Shown here piece after piece: positions 1 to 4,732 of a stretch of 11,001 bases of DNA. This stretch comes from Candidatus Omnitrophota bacterium (GTDB lineage Bacteria > Omnitrophota > Gorgyraeia > 1-14-0-20-64-10). Below the pieces are notes generated by a model that had not been told where the DNA came from, did no database searches, and saw only the letters and a program-made list of their open reading frames with translations. Both the position numbers and the translations under genes were made by a program. The stretch spans positions 1 through 11,001 of the forward strand of contig JAHFFF010000045.1 of assembly GCA_023248095.1 (NCBI GenBank). Direction: 5' to 3'. Within the stretch, counting starts at the first letter, position 1. The number at the start of each line of letters is the position of its first letter.

Positions 1-238
1 GACGCCGATGGGCCGGCTTTTTATAGAGGATGGTCCCCTGCAGCTTGAACAACTTGCCGTCCGCCTCCTTCGCCTCAAGGGTGAAGGTGGTCCGGTAACT
101 CTCCCACCCCGCTGCCTTAGCCAAAAGGCCTTTAGCCTCGTTGGGCAGGACAGCCTCCTCAGAGAATACCGGCGTCAGGCCCCCGACCAAAAGGAGGAGA
201 TTCAAAACCCCAACCGAAATGAGACCTTGTCTTTTCAT
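1..238 (-). CDS. Exported protein, possibly LolA-like lipoprotein-sorting family (3' end outside window)
   Basis: The first 79 codons of a gene that continues past the window edge. It opens with a clear signal peptide: basic start MKRQ, a Leu/Val-rich core to about residue 22, and a plausible signal peptidase I site after V-F-S (residue 26). The mature part contains a stretch with 'YRTTFTLEAKEADGKLF' followed by 'LQGTILYKKPAHRR'. This resembles the start of LolA/outer-membrane lipoprotein-sorting proteins, where a periplasmic beta-sheet cup begins with a strand, a G-x-hydrophobic strand and a 'kkPg..R' turn. The ATG overlaps the pyrC stop as ATGA and has GGAGAGG just upstream, so it is translated with the pyrimidine operon. 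A link between a periplasmic carrier and pyrimidine synthesis is not obvious; it may only share the transcript. The gene's presence and export are well supported. The family call rests on under 80 residues and is tentative. Confidence 0.62.
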   Translation of the reverse strand, partial: MKRQGLISVGVLNLLLLVGGLTPVFSEEAVLPNEAKGLLAKAAGWESYRTTFTLEAKEADGKLFKLQGTILYKKPAHRR

Positions 239-1548
239 GCGCCCTCTCCATTCATGAATTGTCCATCCCGCAACACCGGACGCCCGCCCACCATCACATC
301 CGACACCCGGCCCTTCAACCGCCAACCGAGGAAAGGGGTGTTGTTCCCCTTCGAGAGAAACGACCCCGCCTCCACAACCCACTCCGCCCCTAAATCCAAC
401 AAGGTCACGTCGGCCGCCGCTCCGACCGCAAGGGTTCCGCGGTCCAGCCCGAGGATCTTCGCCGGCCGGCGCGTGAGGGCCTCCACCAACGTGAACAGCT
501 TGAGGGAACCGCGATGCACCAGCTCCGTCAGCAGGACCGCCACCGCCGTCTCCAGCCCCACGACACCAAAGGGAGCCCGCACAAGCCCCGCCTCCTTTTC
601 AGCGAGAGAGTGAGGGGCGTGATCGGTTGCCACCGCATCGATCGTCCCGTCCTTCAGCCCCTCCCGAAGCGCCTCCAGATCCTTCTGGCTCCTGAGCGGG
701 GGATTCATCTTGAATCGGGCATCGTAGGTACTCAGCGCCTCCTCGCTCAAGCTCAGATGATGGGGCGTCACCTCCGTCGTCACCGACACTCCTCTTTTCT
801 TCGCCGCTCGAATCAGCTCCACCCCTGCGGCTGTGCTGAGGTGCGCGATGTGAAGCCGGCCGCCGGTGGCCTCGGCCAGCAGAAGATCCCTCGCGATCAT
901 CACCGTCTCCGCCTCCGTCGGAATCCCCGCCAGCCCAAGCCGCGTCGCGGTCAATCCTTCATGCACCACTCCATGCGCGCTTAAGCTTTTCTCCTCGCAG
1001 TGATCGATCACCGGCAGGCGGGTCATCCGGCTGTACTCCAGGGCCCGCCGCATCATCCCAGCGCTGGCGATCGGCATCCCGTCGTCGGAAAAGCCTGCTG
1101 CCCCTGCCTGCTGAAGCTCTCCCATCTCCGTCAAGGTTTCCCCCTTCAGGCCCACGGTCACCGCCCCGTAGGGCAGGATATGGATCAGCCCCACCTTGGC
1201 GCTTTCCGACTTCACATACTCCACCAGCGTAGCCGAATCCACCACGGGATCGGTGTTCGCCATCGCGCAGACGGTCGTGAATCCGCCTCGGACTGCGGCC
1301 CGGGAGCCGGAAAGGATCGTCTCCTTATGTTCCTGCCCCGGCGTGCGCAGATGGACGTGAAGATCGATGAAACCGGGCGTGATCACCTTCCCCTTCGCAT
1401 CGAGGATCTCCGCTTGCTCGGCCTTGAGATTCCGGCCTACGCGGGCCACCCTGCCGTTTTCAATCAACAGGTCCGCCGGCTCATCCAGATTCTGGGCCGG
1501 ATCGATGAGGTGGCCTCCTTTGATGAGCAGGCGGGCTGGGGCCTTCAC
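235..1548 (-). CDS. pyrC: Dihydroorotase, class I (PyrC)
   Basis: Catalyses the reversible cyclisation of N-carbamoyl-L-aspartate to dihydroorotate, the third step of de novo UMP synthesis, in the cytoplasm. At 437 residues it has the usual length for a class I enzyme. Visible metal and active-site motifs are DLHVHLRTPG (His64, His66), FSDDG (Asp155/156), IDHCE (His183), HIAHLST (His236) and ATDHAPH (Asp309). The Asp in FSDDG sits where some class I enzymes use an aspartate, not a carboxylated lysine, to bridge the metals. NNTPF (residues 402-406) is the usual C-terminal motif. The start is GTG and overlaps the pyrB stop as GTGA, with a GAGGGG ribosome site upstream. The stop overlaps the next gene as ATGA. 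In Aquifex and Thermus, class I dihydroorotase associates with aspartate carbamoyltransferase, and adjacency to pyrB fits such a complex here (inference). Confidence 0.97.
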   Translation of the reverse strand: MKAPARLLIKGGHLIDPAQNLDEPADLLIENGRVARVGRNLKAEQAEILDAKGKVITPGFIDLHVHLRTPGQEHKETILSGSRAAVRGGFTTVCAMANTDPVVDSATLVEYVKSESAKVGLIHILPYGAVTVGLKGETLTEMGELQQAGAAGFSDDGMPIASAGMMRRALEYSRMTRLPVIDHCEEKSLSAHGVVHEGLTATRLGLAGIPTEAETVMIARDLLLAEATGGRLHIAHLSTAAGVELIRAAKKRGVSVTTEVTPHHLSLSEEALSTYDARFKMNPPLRSQKDLEALREGLKDGTIDAVATDHAPHSLAEKEAGLVRAPFGVVGLETAVAVLLTELVHRGSLKLFTLVEALTRRPAKILGLDRGTLAVGAAADVTLLDLGAEWVVEAGSFLSKGNNTPFLGWRLKGRVSDVMVGGRPVLRDGQFMNGEGA

Positions 1549-2519
1549 GTCTCTACCCCCTCGGGACTCGGCTCCGGAACCTCCGCCGTCTGCCCGTGGT
1601 GCGTGCCCGATACCAGATAGAGGGCGGCCATCCGGACCGCGATCCCATTGGTGACCTGCTCGAGGATGACCGACTGCGGTCCATCCGCCACCTCCGGCGA
1701 AAGCTCCACCCCCCGGTTCACCGGCCCCGGATGCATCACGATGAGATCCGGCTTGGCGGTCTTGAGTTTCTCCAGGTCGATTCCGTACAGCTTCGTGTAC
1801 TCTCGGAAAGATGGGATGTATCGTTCCTGCTGCCGTTCCAGCTGCAATCGGAGGGCGATCACCACGTCGGCCTCAGGCAGCGCCTCCTCCAGCCGGTAAC
1901 TCACCTTCGCCCCGAGAGTTTCCATGACCGGCGGTACCAGCGTCGGCGGTCCGCACAGGGTGACCCGCGCGCCCAGCTTGACTAACCCCCAGAAGTCGGA
2001 GCGGGCAACGCGGGAGTGCAGGATGTCCCCGACGATCAGGACATTCAATCCCTCGATCCTCCCCTTCTTCTCCCGAATGGTGAACAGGTCCACCAAGCCC
2101 TGCGTGGGATGCTCGTGCGATCCATCCCCGGCATTCACAACGCTGCAGCCCACCCCCCGCGCCACCATGGCCGGCACCCCGCTCGTGTTGTCTCGGATCA
2201 CCAGGACATCCACCCGCATCGCCTCGATGTTGCGCGCGGTATCCAGAACCGTCTCCCCCTTCACCAAACTGGAGGAAGATCCCTGGAAAGAGAGGATATC
2301 CGCCGACAGCCGCTTGGCAGCCAGCTCAAAGGAGGCGCGAGTTCTCGTGGAGGGCTCCAGGAAACAGAGGGCGACGGTTCTGCCCCGCAGCGCCGGCACC
2401 TTCTTGATCGGTCGCAGCGAGATCTCCTTAAAAGCCGCTGCCTGGTCGATCAAAAGCAGCAGCTCTTCGCGGGTCAGATCCTCCAGCCCCAAAAGGTCCT
2501 TCCGAGTCCATTTTTTCAT
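1545..2519 (-). CDS. pyrB: Aspartate carbamoyltransferase catalytic subunit (PyrB)
   Basis: Transfers the carbamoyl group from carbamoyl phosphate to L-aspartate, the committed step of pyrimidine synthesis. The 324 residues carry all the family signatures. FLEPSTRTRASFE (residues 53-65) binds carbamoyl phosphate. The GSSSSLVKGET loop (80-90) supplies Ser84 and Lys87 to the neighbouring subunit. HPTQGL (137-142), LRLQLER (223-229) and HPGPVNRG (263-270) complete the active site. No pyrI regulatory-chain gene lies next to it; an intact dihydroorotase follows. This is the arrangement of complexes in which PyrC partners PyrB. The ATG overlaps the pyrR stop as ATGA and is preceded by a very good GAGGAG site with a 5-nt spacer. 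The last 20 residues, rich in Pro and Glu, extend past the usual C-terminus and look unstructured. Confidence 0.97.
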   Translation of the reverse strand: MKKWTRKDLLGLEDLTREELLLLIDQAAAFKEISLRPIKKVPALRGRTVALCFLEPSTRTRASFELAAKRLSADILSFQGSSSSLVKGETVLDTARNIEAMRVDVLVIRDNTSGVPAMVARGVGCSVVNAGDGSHEHPTQGLVDLFTIREKKGRIEGLNVLIVGDILHSRVARSDFWGLVKLGARVTLCGPPTLVPPVMETLGAKVSYRLEEALPEADVVIALRLQLERQQERYIPSFREYTKLYGIDLEKLKTAKPDLIVMHPGPVNRGVELSPEVADGPQSVILEQVTNGIAVRMAALYLVSGTHHGQTAEVPEPSPEGVET

Positions 2520-3049
2520 GGTCGCTCCTCAATGACCACCTCATCCACCCCGTCCGTTTCCTGCAACCGCACCTGCACCAGTTGTTCCTTCGAGGTAGGC
2601 AGATTTTTCCCGACGTAATCGGCCTTGATCGGAAGCTCCCGGTGCCCCCGGTCCACGAGCACCGCCAGCTCTACAGATTCCGGCCTGCCCAGATCCGTCA
2701 GCGCATCCATCGCCGCCCGCACCGTGCGCCCCGTGAAGAGCACATCATCCACCACGATCACCCGGCGGCCGGTGATATCGAAGGAGATCTCCGTCGAATG
2801 TACCACCGGGCTCGAGCCTACCAAGCTCAGATCGTCCCGGTACAGCGTGATGTCCAGCGCCCCCACCGGAACCGGCTGGCCTGTCATCTCCTGCAGAAGC
2901 CCGGCCAGCCGTTGCGCAAGATGGTCCCCTCGTGACCGAATCCCCACCAGGCACAGCGCGTCTTGCCCCTGCCCCTTCTCCAAGATCTCATGGGCGATCC
3001 GCACGAACACCTTGCGGATTCCTTCCGCATCCAGAACGTGCGCCTTCAC
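2516..3049 (-). CDS. pyrR: PyrR bifunctional pyr operon regulator / uracil phosphoribosyltransferase
   Basis: An RNA-binding regulator of pyrimidine genes with the phosphoribosyltransferase fold, in some species also making UMP from uracil and PRPP. The 177 residues match the family length. The PRPP loop VIVVDDVLFTGRT (residues 97-109) is textbook. Other family features are the N-terminal 'DAEGIRK..VRIAHEI', IRSRGDHLA (37-45) and the C-terminal DRGHRELPI with VGKNLPTS (147-154). The start is GTG at 3049, with no ribosome site of its own; the bases just upstream are the terminator T-run. It overlaps the stop of a 24-codon leader ORF as GTGA, so initiation probably depends on ribosomes finishing that ORF. 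The leader holds a matching PyrR-binding hairpin, so PyrR most likely controls its own operon according to UMP/UTP levels. The stop overlaps pyrB as ATGA. Confidence 0.96.
   Translation of the reverse strand: MKAHVLDAEGIRKVFVRIAHEILEKGQGQDALCLVGIRSRGDHLAQRLAGLLQEMTGQPVPVGALDITLYRDDLSLVGSSPVVHSTEISFDITGRRVIVVDDVLFTGRTVRAAMDALTDLGRPESVELAVLVDRGHRELPIKADYVGKNLPTSKEQLVQVRLQETDGVDEVVIEERP
2525..2530 (-). promoter_or_regulatory. Shine-Dalgarno site of pyrB
   Basis: GAGGAG lies 5 nt before the pyrB ATG and inside the 3' end of pyrR. It is one of the best ribosome sites in the window and fixes the pyrB start at 2519. Confidence 0.8.
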
Positions 3050-3120
3050 GGGAATAAAAAAGGGCTCACCGACGCGACCACGCGTCGATGAACCCTCTTT
3101 GCCACATGAATAAAACCCAT
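3046..3120 (-). CDS. 24-codon leader ORF of the pyr operon (pyrL-like)
   Basis: A short ORF with a strong start: GGGAGG, spacer AAAAG, then ATG. It encodes a basic, hydrophobic 24-residue peptide beginning MGFIHVAKRVHRR and ending VSPFLFP. Its reading frame covers the whole terminator hairpin and T-run, and its TGA stop overlaps the pyrR GTG start as GTGA. The peptide resembles nothing I recognise; translation itself is probably what matters. A ribosome on this ORF would block the terminator and deliver ribosomes to pyrR. The E. coli pyrBI leader peptide also runs across a terminator, and a ribosome-dependent leader was, as I recall, proposed for the Thermus pyr cluster. The ribosome site and the coupled stop make chance occurrence unlikely, but no coding conservation can be checked here. 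Confidence 0.72.
   Translation of the reverse strand: MGFIHVAKRVHRRVVASVSPFLFP
3056..3095 (-). terminator. Rho-independent terminator (attenuator) before pyrR
   Basis: A 15-bp stem with two G-T pairs (3095-3081 with 3076-3062), a TGGT loop and a run of six T (3061-3056). It lies 7 nt before the pyrR start and inside the leader ORF. It would stop pyr transcription when no ribosome covers it. It can also end read-through transcripts from lpxA, which has no terminator of its own. Confidence 0.92.
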
Positions 3121-3125
3121 CTTTT

Positions 3126-3131
3126 CCTCCC
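3126..3131 (-). promoter_or_regulatory. Shine-Dalgarno site of the pyr leader ORF
   Basis: GGGAGG is placed 5 nt before the leader ATG. Its first two G residues are also the last bases of the lower stem of the PyrR-binding hairpin, so PyrR bound there should reduce ribosome access. Confidence 0.75.
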
Positions 3132-3162
3132 TTTCTGGCCTCGCAGGACCAGTTTAAAGGAC
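3126..3162 (-). promoter_or_regulatory. PyrR-binding RNA hairpin in the pyr leader
   Basis: The transcript contains a lower stem CCUUU/AAAGG (3160-3156 with 3134-3130), an AAA bulge on the 5' side and an upper stem CUGG/CCAG (3152-3149 with 3138-3135). The apical loop is UCCUGCGAGG. This matches the known PyrR-binding element: CCUUUAA, then a CAGUCCUGUGAGRCUG-like hairpin, then AAGG. It is placed 3-4 nt after the expected transcription start. PyrR with bound UMP or UTP is expected to stabilise it. In Bacillus this element frees a terminator by preventing an antiterminator. Here I see no clear antiterminator, and the hairpin instead abuts the leader ribosome site. Confidence 0.85.
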
Positions 3163-3166
3163 AACA

Positions 3167-3178
3167 GTGTAATTACAC
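3167..3178. repeat. Perfect 12-bp palindrome over the pyr -10 box
   Basis: GTGTAATTACAC reads the same on both strands. It covers the whole -10 element and ends at the predicted start site, a typical place for a repressor operator. No regulator is identified, and a 12-bp palindrome can arise by chance. Confidence 0.5.
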
Positions 3179-3201
3179 CACATCCTCGGCATCGATGTCA
3201 A
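3172..3201 (-). promoter_or_regulatory. Promoter of the pyr operon
   Basis: The -35 box is TTGACA (3201-3196), a perfect sigma-70 match. An 18-nt spacer leads to the -10 box TGTAAT (3177-3172). The predicted start is near 3165, giving a leader of about 116 nt before pyrR. The promoter is nested in the last codons of lpxA, and the lpxA stop codon TAA lies inside the -10 box. Confidence 0.72.
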
Positions 3202-4012
3202 GGAGGCTTTCCTCCGGTACCCGGATGTGATGCCGGCAGATCCCCCGGCGGCTTTCCTGGACGAAGCGGACTAGATGCTCCACCTCTGGCGAGGCCTTCC
3301 CCATCGCCTGAATCGCTTTGAGCGCCTGGGTCGTGTTCAGGCCGGCTCGGTAGAGCAGCCGGTACGCCTCGCGGATCTTCCCGCGCAACTCCTCGGACAT
3401 CCCCGCCCGCTTCAGGCCCACGGCGTTGATCGCCCAGACCTCCGAGTCTCCCTTCACCAGGAAATAGGGCGGCACATCCTTATTCACCCGGGCCAGCCCG
3501 CCGACCATCGAGAGGGTGCCGATCCGGACGAACTGGTGGACGGCCACATGTCCTGAGATGACGGCCCGGTCTTCCACGGTCACGTGCCCGGCCAGCAACG
3601 CGCCGTTGGCCAGAATCACGCGATCCCCGATGACGCAATCGTGAGCGACGTGCGAAAACCCCATCAGCAGGCATTCGACTCCAAGGGTTGTCCAGACCCC
3701 CTCAGCGGAGGCCCGGTGCACAGAGGCATACTCCCGAATGATCGTCCGATCCCCGATGCGAACACCGCCTGCCTGAGGCTCCCGAAGCGCTTGATGCAAA
3801 TGCCCCAGCACCGCCCCAATATGGATCTGGCACTGCTTCCCTATCTCTAACGGAGCCGTGAGATACGCGTGCGGCCAGATCTTCGTCCCACGCCCGATCC
3901 GCACCGGCCCCTCAATGACCGCATAGGGCCCCACCTCGACGTCTGGTGCAATGTCCGCTTCCGGATCTATAACCGCTGTTGGATGAATGGCTAGGGTATT
4001 TGTGGTATTCAC
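3173..4012 (-). CDS. lpxA: UDP-N-acetylglucosamine acyltransferase (LpxA)
   Basis: Performs the first step of lipid A synthesis in the cytoplasm, moving a 3-hydroxyacyl chain from acyl carrier protein to UDP-GlcNAc. The N-terminal two-thirds is a left-handed beta helix of hexapeptide repeats (such as IGRGTK, VEVGPY, IGDRVI). The catalytic region FSHVAHDC carries the paired histidines equivalent to E. coli His122 and His125. AVHQF and MVGG follow; the Gly aligned with E. coli Gly173 favours a longer acyl chain such as C14 (inference). A helical C-terminal domain with LKRAG and AYRLLYRAGL completes the fold. It ends with about 20 residues beyond the E. coli end (PEESLLDIDAEDVV). I chose the GTG at 4012, which overlaps the rsmI stop as GTGA. 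A TTG at 4027 would add five residues and is nearer an AAAGGAGAGG site at 4050-4041. The usual neighbours lpxD, fabZ and lpxB are absent; its upstream partner is rsmI. Confidence 0.93.
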   Translation of the reverse strand: MNTTNTLAIHPTAVIDPEADIAPDVEVGPYAVIEGPVRIGRGTKIWPHAYLTAPLEIGKQCQIHIGAVLGHLHQALREPQAGGVRIGDRTIIREYASVHRASAEGVWTTLGVECLLMGFSHVAHDCVIGDRVILANGALLAGHVTVEDRAVISGHVAVHQFVRIGTLSMVGGLARVNKDVPPYFLVKGDSEVWAINAVGLKRAGMSEELRGKIREAYRLLYRAGLNTTQALKAIQAMGKASPEVEHLVRFVQESRRGICRHHIRVPEESLLDIDAEDVV

Positions 4013-4683
4013 GGTTTTCTTGGCCAAAAGACTAGCGTCACCTCTCCTTTAGGCAGGCGCTCAGTATACCGCTTGAGGACCTGACTTGTCGAGCCGCGCG
4101 TCACCTCTTCATGAAGCTTCGTCAGCTCCCGCGCCACCACCACCGGAATCTCTCCCAGCACCTTCTGGATCGCCTGGAGCGTCTTCACCAACCGGAAGGG
4201 GGATTCGTAGCAAATCACCGGGACCTCCTCCTCCGCCAATTCCTTCAGCCATCGTTCCATCGCCGCCGACTTGCGGGGCGTGAATCCCTCAAACCGGAAC
4301 CGCTCTCCCCGAAAACCGGAAAGGGCCAGGGCGCTCGTCACAGCGCTGGGGCCGGGAACCACCGTCGCCGGAATCCCCGCCTCCGCTGCCTGCTCCACCA
4401 GATACGTCCCCGGATCAGACACCACCGGCATTCCGGCATCGGTGACCAGCGCGACCGATTCCCCGTTCTTCAGCCGCTCGATCAGCTCCGCTGCCCGGCT
4501 CCGCTCATTATGTTCATGCAGGCTCACCAGCGGTGTCCCGATCCCGTATTTCTGGCAAAGCACCTTCGTCCGCCGCGTATCCTCCGCCGCAATCAGCGAG
4601 ACAGCCTTCAGGGCCTCTAGCGCCCGCAGGGTGATGTCCCCCAGGTTCCCAATCGGCGTACCCACCAGATAGAGGATTCCCAT
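4009..4683 (-). CDS. rsmI: 16S rRNA (cytidine-1402-2'-O)-methyltransferase (RsmI)
   Basis: Methylates the 2'-O of C1402 in the decoding centre of 16S rRNA, using S-adenosylmethionine. It belongs to the tetrapyrrole-methylase fold family. The family signatures are LYLVGTPIGNLGDITLRAL at the N-terminus, AAEDTRRT (residues 32-39), TDAGMPVVSDPG (81-92), VVPGPSA (108-114) and CYESPFRL (158-165). I chose the ATG at 4683 because family members begin MGxLYLVxTPIGN and GGGA lies 8 nt upstream. ATG 4689 is also possible, and the frame stays open to a TTG at 4725. With 224 residues it lacks the extra C-terminal part of the 286-residue E. coli enzyme and ends at VTLVFWPRKP, the end of the catalytic domain. 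It follows the 915-codon gene by about 50 nt and overlaps lpxA. Confidence 0.95.
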   Translation of the reverse strand: MGILYLVGTPIGNLGDITLRALEALKAVSLIAAEDTRRTKVLCQKYGIGTPLVSLHEHNERSRAAELIERLKNGESVALVTDAGMPVVSDPGTYLVEQAAEAGIPATVVPGPSAVTSALALSGFRGERFRFEGFTPRKSAAMERWLKELAEEEVPVICYESPFRLVKTLQAIQKVLGEIPVVVARELTKLHEEVTRGSTSQVLKRYTERLPKGEVTLVFWPRKP

Positions 4684-4732
4684 ACTCATGATCCCAACGT
4701 TATCAAGATCGACCGGGAAAGGCAATCGCGGG

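Noticed and set aside
8..613. Plus-strand 201-codon frame at the window start
   Set aside because: It is antisense to the exported-protein gene and the end of pyrC, is Pro/Arg/Ser-rich and lacks a recognisable motif. The minus strand has clear genes there.
3050..3162. A Bacillus-type antiterminator in the pyr leader
   Set aside because: Short complementarities exist (CCUUU with AAAGAGG), but none forms a long helix competing with the 15-bp terminator. Folding software could overturn this.
4111..4620. Plus-strand frame of 169 codons opposite rsmI
   Set aside because: Its His/Arg/Leu-rich translation is a shadow of the rsmI codons.
4684..4725. TTG at 4725 as the rsmI start
   Set aside because: The extra N-terminal residues do not match the family, which begins MGxLYLVxTPIGN. 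A better-placed ATG with GGGA upstream exists at 4683.
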